DNA from: Streptosporangiaceae bacterium
GTDB taxonomy: Bacteria; Actinomycetota; Actinomycetes; Streptosporangiales; Streptosporangiaceae
NCBI GenBank assembly: GCA_030039095.1
Contig: JASHQP010000017.1
Coordinates: forward strand, 1 to 16,542
Length of the DNA stretch: 16,542 bases
Direction of reading: 5' to 3'
Position 1 is the first letter of the stretch. Every line of letters starts with the position of its first letter. Both the position numbers and the translations under genes were made by a program. Under the pieces are notes generated by a model. That model did not search any database. It had not been told where the DNA came from and was given only the letters and a program-made list of their open reading frames with translations. Shown piece by piece: positions 1-6,918 of the stretch.

Positions 1-1706
1 CAGGGGGCGGGGTCAGGGGGCGGCGGGGCGGCTGCTGCGGCGGTGGCCTGGGCCCAACGGAGGTCGGCCTTGCCGGACGGGCTGCGCTGGATGTCGGGGA
101 CGAACACGACGGCGCGCGGCTTCTTGTAGTCGGCGAGGCGTCCGGCGACGTGCGCGACGAGCGCGTCCGCGGTCAGGCCGACGTCGCCCGCAGCGACGAC
201 CGCGGTTACGCGGTGGCCCCAGCGCGGGTCGGGCAGCCCCACCACCAGCGCGTCGCGCACGCCGGGGTGCTCGATCAGCACCTGCTCGACCTCTTCGGCG
301 AACACCTTCTCGCCGCCCGTGTTGATGACCCGGCTGCCGCGGCCGTGGAAGGTGATCGACCCGTCGGCCGCGACCGACGCGAGGTCTCCGGGCACCACCC
401 AGCGCCTGCCGCCGAACGTGCGGAACGTCTCCGCGGTCTTCGCGGCGTCGCCCAGGTACGCGATCTCGTCGTCGGCCGGCGCGGCGAGCACCCCGACCTG
501 GCCCGAGCCTGGGACCACGTCGCGGCCGGACTCGTCGATCACCCGGGCGCCCGGCAGCAGCACGAACCGGGAGGTGACCGCGCTGTCGCCGCGCCTGGTC
601 TCGCTGACCGCGAACGGGCCGCCCTCGGAAGCGGCAACCAGATCGCGGCAGACGAAGTCGCCGTGCGCCAGCAGCCGGCGCTTGACGTCCGCGCTCCAGG
701 TGACGCCGACGCTCAGGATCCGGCGCAGGCTGGAAACGTCATACGGGCGACCGGCCGCCGCCGCCCGGTCCAGGGCGTCGGCGAGCGGCAGCGCGAACAC
801 GTCGCCCACGATCGACACCGTGTCCACGAGCTGGGGAGCCACGGTGCGGGCGAGTTCATCGGCGTCGTAGGAGCGCTGCGTCAGGTAGACGACGCGCCCG
901 CTGGCCACCAGGGCGCCGAGCGAGGTGTACATGCCGGTCGCGTGCATCAGCGGGGGCGCGGGCAGGCAGACGATCGCATCGCCGTGCGCACTCAGCCGCT
1001 CGGTCGCCGCCCGCAGCGCGTCGAGCGAGTCCGGCACCGGCTCGCCGATCAGCAGGAATCCGTTGGCAGAGACGACCGGGTACAGCCAGGTATGGCTCAC
1101 CAGCACGGCCTTGGGCTTGCCGGTGGTGCCGCCGGTGTACATCAGCCAGCGGCCCGCGCCGCTCTCGGTGCGGGGCAGCGGCGCGGTGCCGGAGATGACG
1201 TGCTCGTAACCGCTGACCGGGGCCTCCGCGGTGGCGGCCGCGTCATCCGCCGGCACCGGACCACCGACCTGCACCGGGCCACCGACCTGCACCGGGCCAC
1301 CGACCTGCACGAGGGTGTGCACGGCCCCCGCGCCCGCCTGCGCCCCGCCCGCCCGCGCCCTGGCCACCCGCGCGGCCAGCGACGCGTCGAAGATGACGGC
1401 GGTGACCTGCGCGTCGTCGAAGAGGTGGCGCATCTCCCCGGGCTGGTACCGGTAGTTCACGTTCACCGGGATCGCCCGCAGCTTGAGGATTGCGAAGACG
1501 CTCTCCAGATACTCGATGCCGTTGTAGAGCGCGATCGCCACCCGGGCGTCGGCGCCGACCCCGCGGCCTGCCAGGAACGCCGCGAGCCTCGACGCCCGGT
1601 CGTCCAGCTGCCGCCACGTCACGCTGCGGTCCCCGTGAGTGACCGCCGTGCGGTCGGCGCGAACGTCCGCCACGGTCTCCAGCACCGTCGCGAAATTCTC
1701 CCTCAC
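1..1706 (-). CDS. Acyl-CoA synthetase (AMP-binding, FadD-like), 3' end cut by the window
   Basis: ANL-superfamily ligase that would activate a carboxylic acid as acyl-AMP and then transfer it to CoA. I translated it from the minus strand: 568 codons are open to the window edge. The start is GTG at 1706, because an in-frame TAA lies only four codons upstream; a weak AAGG sits 8 bases before it. Visible signature motifs: the AMP-binding P-loop YTGGTTGKPK beginning at residue 190, the GDL motif with Asp441, the hinge region GRGSRVINTGGEKVFAEEVE soon after, and the C-terminal catalytic Lys546 in PSGKADL. The last residues are Ala/Pro-rich, so the stop is probably close outside the window. Between the N-terminal region and the P-loop there is a low-complexity stretch with three VQVGGP repeats. 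The layout resembles FadD enzymes of fatty-acid, sterol or aromatic-acid catabolism. The substrate cannot be read from the sequence. Confidence 0.93.
   Translation of the reverse strand, partial: MRENFATVLETVADVRADRTAVTHGDRSVTWRQLDDRASRLAAFLAGRGVGADARVAIALYNGIEYLESVFAILKLRAIPVNVNYRYQPGEMRHLFDDAQVTAVIFDASLAARVARARAGGAQAGAGAVHTLVQVGGPVQVGGPVQVGGPVPADDAAATAEAPVSGYEHVISGTAPLPRTESGAGRWLMYTGGTTGKPKAVLVSHTWLYPVVSANGFLLIGEPVPDSLDALRAATERLSAHGDAIVCLPAPPLMHATGMYTSLGALVASGRVVYLTQRSYDADELARTVAPQLVDTVSIVGDVFALPLADALDRAAAAGRPYDVSSLRRILSVGVTWSADVKRRLLAHGDFVCRDLVAASEGGPFAVSETRRGDSAVTSRFVLLPGARVIDESGRDVVPGSGQVGVLAAPADDEIAYLGDAAKTAETFRTFGGRRWVVPGDLASVAADGSITFHGRGSRVINTGGEKVFAEEVEQVLIEHPGVRDALVVGLPDPRWGHRVTAVVAAGDVGLTADALVAHVAGRLADYKKPRAVVFVPDIQRSPSGKADLRWAQATAAAAAPPPPDPAP
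1261..1314. repeat. Three tandem 18-bp units inside the acyl-CoA synthetase gene
   Basis: The units are 1261-1278, 1279-1296 and 1297-1314. The first two are identical and the third differs at two bases near its end. The unit length is a multiple of three, so the repeat stays in frame and encodes VQVGGP three times on the minus strand, in the variable segment ahead of the AMP-binding P-loop. Copy number can change without breaking the enzyme. Confidence 0.9.
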
Positions 1707-1826
1707 GGCGCAACCTTAAGCCCACCGGCGCACGGCGGGCCGATTGCCGCGGGCACCGTGGTGCGCGCCCGCGCCCGGGGTGACCTGAACCGCTGAGCCC
1801 TCGCCGCGCCGGGCCGGGTCGGGCAG

Positions 1827-2369
1827 CTATCTTCCGCGGGTGCCGTCGGCGAGTTCCCGCAGGATGTCGATGTGCCCGTTGTGCCGGGCGGTCTCCTCGG
1901 TCAGGTGGAACAGGACCCAGCGCAGCGTGACCGGCTCCGTCCGCCACGCCAGGGCGCCCCGGGACGGGGCGTCCAGGTCGAGGGACGCCACCACGTCGCG
2001 GTGCCGGTCGCAGGTGGCCCGGTACTCGGCCAGCAGCGCAGCGAGCGGAATCTCGGTCGCGATCCGGTACTCGCGGTCGGGATCCTCGTCGGTCCACGGG
2101 GCGTCGATCGTGCCGCCGAGCATGGTTTTCTCGATCCACGAGCCTTCCACCCAGCGCAGGTGGTTCACCAGCCCGGAGATCGTCATCAGCGGTGAGGTCG
2201 GCAACGGCGCCCGGCGGGCGTCCGCGTCGGACAGGCCCGCGCACTTGGCGTGGACGGTGTCGCGGGTGTAGTCCAGCATCGTCGTCAGGACCGTGCGCTC
2301 GTCCCAGCTGGACGGGACGTCATCGATCCGGCCGGGTGTGATCGCCTGTGAAGCTGACTGCGAGGTCAT
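1827..2369 (-). CDS. DinB/DUF664 family protein
   Basis: A 180-residue protein of the DinB-like four-helix-bundle superfamily (DUF664 type common in actinomycetes). Members are typically metal-binding; some are thiol-dependent transferases (mycothiol or bacillithiol S-transferases), but the reaction here is unknown. The expected metal-site histidines are present: His70 in LVNHLRWVE, His155 in LFHLTEE and His163/His166 in ETARHNGHID. Length fits the family. I chose ATG at 2369 because AGAGGA lies just upstream and homology-like sequence begins after it; the frame is open further upstream, but that part reads as intergenic. The gene is divergent from the chloramphenicol phosphotransferase gene and carries a strongly palindromic leader. 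Confidence 0.88.
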   Translation of the reverse strand: MTSQSASQAITPGRIDDVPSSWDERTVLTTMLDYTRDTVHAKCAGLSDADARRAPLPTSPLMTISGLVNHLRWVEGSWIEKTMLGGTIDAPWTDEDPDREYRIATEIPLAALLAEYRATCDRHRDVVASLDLDAPSRGALAWRTEPVTLRWVLFHLTEETARHNGHIDILRELADGTRGR

Positions 2370-2375
2370 GTCATT

Positions 2376-2457
2376 CCTCTGCTGAGCAGAGGCGCGACCG
2401 AGACTGCTATCGGTCAGTCTCCGGAGGCGCCAGATGGTCTGTGGACATCGCGCCTCC
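2376..2457 (-). promoter_or_regulatory. Structured leader of the DinB gene: three consecutive inverted repeats
   Basis: Three perfect dyads lie directly upstream of the DinB start. 2423-2430 pairs with 2450-2457 (GGAGGCGC/GCGCCTCC, 19-base loop). 2400-2406 pairs with 2415-2421 (GAGACTG/CAGTCTC, 8-base loop); a competing pair GACCGA/TCGGTC uses 2396-2401 and 2410-2415. 2376-2382 pairs with 2386-2392 (CCTCTGC/GCAGAGG, 3-base loop). In the DinB transcript the last hairpin contains most of the AGAGGA ribosome binding site, so it could mask translation. The dyads could instead be protein operators. No known riboswitch class was recognised. Confidence 0.5.
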
Positions 2458-2559
2458 CTTCCGAGTAGCTGCCCCGCGATCTGCGGCGGCCCGCCGAAGC
2501 TAACGCCCCAGCGGCAGGCCACGCAACTCATTTCGTTTTCCCGCCGTGGGGGAGCGCCT

Positions 2560-2574
2560 TACTGTGGCCCCGTG
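2560..2574 (+). promoter_or_regulatory. Possible leaderless promoter of the chloramphenicol phosphotransferase gene
   Basis: A TACTGT hexamer at 2560-2565 fits the actinobacterial TANNNT -10 pattern and ends 6 bases before the GTG at 2572. No good ribosome binding site lies at the usual distance, so transcription may begin at or near the start codon. The -35 region (about 2537-2542, TTTTCC) is weak. Confidence 0.4.
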
Positions 2575-3105
2575 ACGACGCAGATGATCATCCTCAACGG
2601 CGGTTCCAGCTCGGGGAAGTCCGGCATCATCCGGTGCCTGCAGGCCGTGCTGCCGGATCCGTGGCTGGCGTTCGGCTGCGATTCGTTCGTCGAGGCCCTG
2701 CCGGCGAGGATGCAAGCTTCGGACGCGGGGGTCGCCTTTGCCCCGGATGGCGGGGTGAGCGTCGGGGTGGGCTTCCGTGCGCTGGAGGCCGCCTGGATCG
2801 CGGGTGTCGTTGCCACGGCCCGGGCGGGCGCCAGGATCATCGTCGACGAGGTCTTCCTCGCCGGGGCGGCATCGCAGCAGAGGTGGCAGCAGGCCCTGGG
2901 CGGGCTGGACGTGCTGTGGGTCGGCGTCAGGTGCGACAGCGCGGTCGCCGCGGGCCGCGAAATCGCCAGAGGAGACCGCGTCCGGGGGATGGCCGCGTCG
3001 CAGGCAGACGTGGTTCACGAGGGCGTGGTGTACGACGTGGAGGTGGACACCACGCACACGGAGGCCCTGGTGTGCGCGCAGGCCATCGCCGCCCACGTGA
3101 GCTGA
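2572..3105 (+). CDS. Chloramphenicol 3-O-phosphotransferase
   Basis: A 177-residue cytoplasmic kinase that inactivates chloramphenicol by ATP-dependent phosphorylation of its 3-hydroxyl. From memory the sequence is very similar along its whole length to the Streptomyces venezuelae enzyme (178 residues), including the start [19 protein letters not shown]. The Walker A motif GGSSSGKS is at residues 10-17, the catalytic Asp37 is conserved in [11 protein letters not shown], and the C-terminal [20 protein letters not shown] segment matches the family. The start is GTG at 2572, which gives exactly the family N-terminus; the frame is open upstream, but that extension is unrelated. No chloramphenicol biosynthesis gene is visible, so the gene most likely gives stand-alone resistance or acts on a related hydroxyl compound. 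Confidence 0.92.
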   Translation: MTTQMIILNGGSSSGKSGIIRCLQAVLPDPWLAFGCDSFVEALPARMQASDAGVAFAPDGGVSVGVGFRALEAAWIAGVVATARAGARIIVDEVFLAGAASQQRWQQALGGLDVLWVGVRCDSAVAAGREIARGDRVRGMAASQADVVHEGVVYDVEVDTTHTEALVCAQAIAAHVS

Positions 3106-3131
3106 CCGCTGGATCGGTTCCTGGCTGGCGG

Positions 3132-3650
3132 CTACAGAACGCCGGCGAGCAGCCAGAACGCGGTCCCGGTGCCCGCCCCGTAGGCGAGGTGGGCGCTCAG
3201 GTCGTCGGCCAGGGTCTTGACGTCGTATTGCCAGATCGGCTTGTACAGCCCTCCCTCCGGCAGGATGAGGTAGCCGCTGAGCCAGACCGCGGCGCCGAAC
3301 GGCAGGCCGTAGACCGGGCTGCGCTTGCGCAGCGAGCCGACCAGAATGCCGTAACCGGCGGCAGCCGACGACCCGTAGCCCCAGTGCATGACCGTGCTGA
3401 TCAGGAATGCCCAGCGATCCGGGACCTCGCGCTGCGTGAAGCCCTCGATCACCCGCTTGGCGACCTGCCCGGGATCGGGAGCCTTGTCCCACGTCTCGAC
3501 CGGAGCGAACTCCCACGCCAGCGGGCTGTCCGTGCCGCCAGCCCGGCGATAGCGCAGGTAGCGGACCGTGTCCATGCACGCGGTCCCCACCGCCCCGGCC
3601 AGCAGGCCACCCACGACCGCACCGATCGGGGTAATCGTCCGTCGTCCCAT
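3132..3650 (-). CDS. Small integral membrane protein, function unknown
   Basis: A 172-residue protein with about four hydrophobic segments: residues roughly 7-27 (glycine/alanine-rich, next to a CMDTVRYLRYRR motif), 80-105, 115-135 and 155-172. The MDTVRYLRYRRAGG sequence after the first helix and the HWGYGSSAAAGYG segment look conserved in character, but I cannot name a family with confidence. ATG at 3650 is chosen because TGGAG lies 6 bases upstream; an upstream in-frame ATG at 3806 would add an arginine/proline-rich tail that looks non-coding. It converges with the chloramphenicol phosphotransferase gene, 26 bases apart. No functional partner is evident. Confidence 0.75.
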   Translation of the reverse strand: MGRRTITPIGAVVGGLLAGAVGTACMDTVRYLRYRRAGGTDSPLAWEFAPVETWDKAPDPGQVAKRVIEGFTQREVPDRWAFLISTVMHWGYGSSAAAGYGILVGSLRKRSPVYGLPFGAAVWLSGYLILPEGGLYKPIWQYDVKTLADDLSAHLAYGAGTGTAFWLLAGVL

Positions 3651-3675
3651 GTACGCTCCAATCGCCGTCGTCGGG

Positions 3676-3697
3676 GCCCCGGGCCGACGCCCGGGGC
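3676..3697. repeat. Strong GC hairpin upstream of the membrane protein gene
   Basis: GCCCCGGG at 3676-3683 pairs perfectly with CCCGGGGC at 3690-3697 around a 6-base loop. It sits 26 bases upstream of the membrane-protein start, inside its probable leader or promoter. No T-run follows on either strand, so it is not a classic terminator. The rest of 3651-3872 holds no recognisable gene. Confidence 0.5.
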
Positions 3698-3872
3698 TCA
3701 AAAGGTCCACCCGCTCACTCAACGGAGAGTTCCCGCAGGTTGCTCGCGACCAAACAAGGCTGGCGCCGGGAACGGGACACGTCAGCGACCTACTGGTTAT
3801 GCTCACCCGGGAATGGCATCCCTGGTAAGGACTAGGTACGCCGTGCGTGGAGGCGATCGGGCCCGGGACTGA

Positions 3873-4241
3873 TCACGAGCCCGAACGCGCGAGCGTGCGG
3901 CGCAGCCCGTCGCGGCCCGCGGTGGTCGTCCCGCTGAAGCCCTGCGCGGCGCGCTGCTGCCACTCCTCCTCGGAGATCGCGGCCGGGTCGGCGGGGAGGT
4001 AATGCGTCAGGATGAGCTCGCCGACCCCAGCGCGCTCGGCGACGCCACCGACCTCGCTGACATCGGTGTGCAGCGTGCGCATCCGCTCCAGTTCTGCGGC
4101 GTCCGTGCCGTGCCGGCCGAGATAACCGAGATCGGCCACCTGGTGCACGAGGACGTCAGCGCCGCGTGCGAGCGCGATCACCCGGCCAGGCACGGGGAAC
4201 GGCGCGGCCGCCGTTCCCGGCAGCACCAGTTCGGTCGCCAT
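3873..4241 (-). CDS. Metallo-beta-lactamase-fold hydrolase with an in-frame internal deletion (probably inactive)
   Basis: A 122-residue open frame with a strong ribosome binding site (AAGGGGAG) before ATG 4241. Residues 1-20 (MATELVLPGTAAAPFPVPGR) look like the very N-terminus of full-length actinobacterial MBL-fold hydrolases, and residues 21-122 (IALARGADVLVHQVADLGYL to GTTTAGRDGLRRTL) look like their C-terminal third. The roughly 170 residues expected in between, including the HxHxDH zinc motif and the central GDT motif, are absent; only the late histidine in LILTHYLPAD (His80) remains. The join lies near 4182. From what is known of the fold, such a protein cannot bind the metals, so it is probably a decaying gene or a repurposed small protein. 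It follows the alpha-galactosidase gene by 20 bases on the same strand and is probably co-transcribed with it. Confidence 0.72.
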   Translation of the reverse strand: MATELVLPGTAAAPFPVPGRVIALARGADVLVHQVADLGYLGRHGTDAAELERMRTLHTDVSEVGGVAERAGVGELILTHYLPADPAAISEEEWQQRAAQGFSGTTTAGRDGLRRTLARSGS

Positions 4242-4261
4242 GGTCTCCCCTTCTCGGCTGG

Positions 4262-6568
4262 TCAGCTTCGCCGCAACCGGATCAGCGCGCTGCCGAAATC
4301 CCCGCCGCCAGGCAGCTCGAGGCCCACGTCCATCAGCGCTGCGCCAACGTGCGCGCTGCCGGTGCCGGCCTCGGTGTACCGGGCGCCGGGGGCCAGGCCT
4401 GCCAGCCGCACCCGGAACAGCCGGGTGCCGAGCTGGGCAGGACCCCACCAGCACAGCACCACGGCCTGCGAGCCGTCGGCGGCCAGGTACTCGCTGGCCC
4501 CGACCGGGTCGGTGCGGACCGAAGAAAGTCGGTATAGCTCCCCGTGCTGTACTACCGCCCGTATCTCCTTGTAGGCGGCGACCAGCCGGGCCGCCTCGGC
4601 CAGCTCATCGGAGTCCCACGCCAGCAGGTCACCGCCGATGCCCAGGGCCCCGGCCATCGCCACGTGGAAGCGGAAGCTCAGCGGCAGCCGGCGTCCGGTC
4701 AGGAAGTTCGGGCTGTCGGTGACCCAGGCCGCCATGACCTGAGCCGGGTAGACCTGGGTGAAGCCCTCCTGGATCGCGACCCGGTCCCAGGCGTCGGTGT
4801 TGTCCGACGTCCAGATCTGCTGCACGCGCCCGAGGATGCCGAGGTCGGCCCGTCCGCCGCCGCCGGAGCACGACTCGAAGTCGGTGCCGGGGTGGGCCGC
4901 GCGAAGCCCGTCCAGGATCGCGTAGAGGTTGCGGACGTGCTCGGTCCAGACGCGCTCCGGGTTGCGGCCGGCCTGCCCGGGCCAGCCGGGCTCGGAGAAC
5001 GGCCGGTTCATGTCCCATTTGACGAAGCCGATGTCGTTTTCCGACAGCAGCCCGTCGAGCGTGCGGAACACCCGTTCGGCCACGTCCGGCCGGGCCAGGT
5101 TCAGCACGAGCTGGTTGCGCCGCTGGGTCCGGGTCCGGTTCGTGAAGTGGTACACCCAGTCCGGGTGAGCGCGGTAAAGGTCGCTGTCCGGGTTGACCAT
5201 CTCGGGCTCGACCCACAGGCCGAATCGCATCCCGAGGCCCTGCACCCGATCGATCAGCGGGGTGAGGCCGCGGGGGAACTTGACCGGGTCGGGTGTCCAG
5301 TCGCCGAGCCCGGCACGGTCGTTGTTGCGCCCGGCGAACCAGCCGTCGTCGACGACGAAGCATTCGACGCCGATATGCGCGGCGAGCTCGGCCAGCCGGG
5401 CCTGGCCGTCCTCGCTGACCGCGAACCCGGTGGCCTCCCAGGAGTTGTACAGCACTGGCCGAAGTTCCGGCTGGCCCGCAGACACACCCGGCGCGTCGGA
5501 TGGGGTGGTCGCGGTCGATGGGGTGGATGGGGTGGTCGCGGTCGATGAGGTAGATGGGGTGGTCGCGGTCGATGAGGTAGATGGGGTGGGTACGGCGGGT
5601 CTGACGTGCCGGGTGGGTGCGGCCCAGGCTGGCCGGCTTACCGCGGTCCGCTCCCCCCGCCCGAGCACGTGGGCGCGCTGCCACGCGTGCCACTCGCGGC
5701 TGGCCGCGCCGAACCCGCCGGCGGTGTGCAGCCCGGCGAACACCGGCAGCACCAGTTCCTCCCCGGGCGCGAGCTCGTGTGCCCAGTCGAAGTCGTTCCA
5801 GCCGCCGCAGGCGTGCACCCGGCCGGCCGGGGTGGTCTCGCAGACGATCTTCCACGAGCCGCTCCACGCCAGCGCCGCGCTCCACACCTCGCCGCTGGTC
5901 TCGGTCGACGTGCCATCCGGGTCCAGCGTGAACCACGGGTTCATGTGGTGGCCGGTGGTCCCGCGCCTGCTCTGCAGCACCAGCGTGGCCGGCCCGACCA
6001 TGGTCTCGGTGAGCTGGGTCTCCGCGGCCCAGCCGCCGCGGGCATACCGCAGCCGCCAGCGCCGCCCCGCCGGCATCCACCAGTTGGCCGACAGGGCCTC
6101 GCGGATCGTCACCGGCCGGTCGCCGTCGTTGTGGACGGCCGCCCAGCGCTCGACCACGTCGAAGCCATCCCAGATCCGGTAGTACAGCGTGACCCGCAGG
6201 CCGTACGCGGCGTCGGCCAGGTGCAGCTCCAGGATCGTTGCCTCGCCCCGGCGGCTGACGCGCTGGCCCGAGTAGCTCAGCTCCACGGCCCGGGTGCCGT
6301 CGGCGAACTCGGCCCGCAGCGTCGGCTCGTCATAGCGCAGGCCGCCCCACGGCACGTACTCATCCGGGAACTCATGCCCCAGGCTGAGGTGCTCCTCCCA
6401 GCTCGCCGGAGAGATGCGCGCGGCGGCCACGGCAGCCCGCGGCAGCGCCGGCCCCCAGTACCAGTGGCGGACCGCAGCCCCGCCGTCCGCCAGCCCGAGC
6501 GCGTAGCAGGTGGACCGCATGTCCAGCAGCCAGGACTGCTCGTGCTCGTCGTGCCAGACGCCGGCCAC
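4262..6568 (-). CDS. GH36 alpha-galactosidase
   Basis: A 768-residue glycoside hydrolase family 36 enzyme that would release alpha-1,6-linked galactose from melibiose or raffinose-type sugars. Order of parts: N-terminal beta-supersandwich (about 1-320), a Thr/Ser/Pro-rich linker (about 325-365), the TIM barrel beginning at RPVLYNSWEATGF, and a short C-terminal beta domain. The nucleophile is Asp519 in FVKWDMNR; the acid/base is Asp589 in SDNTDAWDR. CSGGGGRADLGIL between them and LWVEPEMVNPDSDLY before them are also family hallmarks. I chose GTG at 6568 because GGAGGG lies 5 bases upstream; GTG at 6595 would add nine residues. No signal peptide is seen, so the enzyme is probably cytoplasmic and would depend on a transporter outside the window. 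The divergent LacI gene and operators indicate sugar-responsive repression. Confidence 0.95.
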   Translation of the reverse strand: MAGVWHDEHEQSWLLDMRSTCYALGLADGGAAVRHWYWGPALPRAAVAAARISPASWEEHLSLGHEFPDEYVPWGGLRYDEPTLRAEFADGTRAVELSYSGQRVSRRGEATILELHLADAAYGLRVTLYYRIWDGFDVVERWAAVHNDGDRPVTIREALSANWWMPAGRRWRLRYARGGWAAETQLTETMVGPATLVLQSRRGTTGHHMNPWFTLDPDGTSTETSGEVWSAALAWSGSWKIVCETTPAGRVHACGGWNDFDWAHELAPGEELVLPVFAGLHTAGGFGAASREWHAWQRAHVLGRGERTAVSRPAWAAPTRHVRPAVPTPSTSSTATTPSTSSTATTPSTPSTATTPSDAPGVSAGQPELRPVLYNSWEATGFAVSEDGQARLAELAAHIGVECFVVDDGWFAGRNNDRAGLGDWTPDPVKFPRGLTPLIDRVQGLGMRFGLWVEPEMVNPDSDLYRAHPDWVYHFTNRTRTQRRNQLVLNLARPDVAERVFRTLDGLLSENDIGFVKWDMNRPFSEPGWPGQAGRNPERVWTEHVRNLYAILDGLRAAHPGTDFESCSGGGGRADLGILGRVQQIWTSDNTDAWDRVAIQEGFTQVYPAQVMAAWVTDSPNFLTGRRLPLSFRFHVAMAGALGIGGDLLAWDSDELAEAARLVAAYKEIRAVVQHGELYRLSSVRTDPVGASEYLAADGSQAVVLCWWGPAQLGTRLFRVRLAGLAPGARYTEAGTGSAHVGAALMDVGLELPGGGDFGSALIRLRRS
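5500..5589. repeat. In-frame 27-bp minisatellite in the alpha-galactosidase linker
   Basis: Units lie at 5500-5526, 5527-5553 and 5554-5580, with a further partial unit at 5581-5589. Units two and three are identical; unit one differs at two bases near its end. The unit is nine codons, so the reading frame is kept. On the minus strand it encodes the repeated TPSTSSTAT peptide that joins the N-terminal domain to the catalytic barrel. Most GH36 enzymes lack such a linker. Confidence 0.92.
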
Positions 6569-6803
6569 CGATGCCCTCCCTCGATCCGCCTGCACACTCT
6601 TTCACGCACAGCCGGCGGGCCGGCTGGCACCAGGCCAGCCGGGGGCGTCACGTTCAAGGAAGTGATCTCGAGGAGGCTTCAGGGAGCGAGGACGAGCGCG
6701 TCGCGCGGGGCGAGCACCGCGGTCGGTGTGGCTGATCAGAGAGAGGTAGTCGCCGCGGCGCACGGTCGCGCAGGCCGTGGCGACGATGCCCCGAAACTAA
6801 AGT

Positions 6804-6819
6804 TTGGGAGCGTTCCCAA
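6804..6819. promoter_or_regulatory. LacI-family operator O1
   Basis: TTGGGAGCGTTCCCAA is a 16-bp dyad with a single mismatched pair near its centre. It closely resembles the TGGGAGCGCTCCCA operator known for actinobacterial LacI regulators such as CebR. It lies between the divergent LacI and alpha-galactosidase genes, the expected place for control of both. Confidence 0.82.
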
Positions 6820-6870
6820 TTTGGCGCTCGAGATCCTGACACGAGCACATAGGACTGGCACTGAGTGATC

Positions 6871-6884
6871 TGGGAGCGTGCACA
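6871..6884. promoter_or_regulatory. LacI-family operator O2 (degenerate)
   Basis: TGGGAGCGTGCACA shares the left half-site TGGGAGCG with O1 and has a diverged right half. Its centre is 66 bp from that of O1. It covers the region just upstream of and touching the -35 position of the LacI gene, so binding here would give autorepression. Confidence 0.6.
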
Positions 6885-6903
6885 ACTGACTAGCCCAGAG
6901 GGT

Positions 6904-6918
6904 TAAGATGCAGTCGTG
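6904..6918 (+). promoter_or_regulatory. Probable -10 and leaderless start of the LacI gene
   Basis: TAAGAT at 6904-6909 fits the actinobacterial -10 pattern and ends 6 bases before the GTG at 6916. No ribosome binding site is seen, which supports a leaderless transcript. No clear -35 sequence is present. Confidence 0.5.

Larger units (their letters stand above)
6569..6915. other. Divergent regulatory region between the alpha-galactosidase and LacI genes
   Basis: This gene-free stretch of 347 bases holds two LacI-type operators (6804-6819 and 6871-6884), the probable -10 of the LacI gene (6904-6909) and a GC hairpin: CCGGCTGG at 6620-6627 pairs with CCAGCCGG at 6635-6642 in the leader of the galactosidase. 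I could not place the galactosidase promoter firmly; a TAGTTT on the minus strand beside the first operator is a weak candidate. Nothing else recognisable was seen between 6643 and 6800. Confidence 0.6.

Noticed and set aside
150..1796. Long plus-strand open frame of 548 codons
   Set aside because: It lies opposite the acyl-CoA synthetase, whose motifs are unmistakable. Its Arg/Ala/Gly/His-rich translation is the usual high-GC shadow.
2634..3872. Plus-strand open frame of 412 codons across the chloramphenicol phosphotransferase and membrane protein genes
   Set aside because: It overlaps real genes on both strands, has Arg/Gly-rich low-complexity content and no recognisable domain.
5500..5589. 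CRISPR-like array
   Set aside because: The repeats are directly adjacent with no spacers and keep a reading frame, so they are a minisatellite. The same applies to 1261-1314.
4544..6868. Several long plus-strand open frames opposite the alpha-galactosidase
   Set aside because: They are shadows of the GH36 gene, whose catalytic motifs are all in the minus frame.
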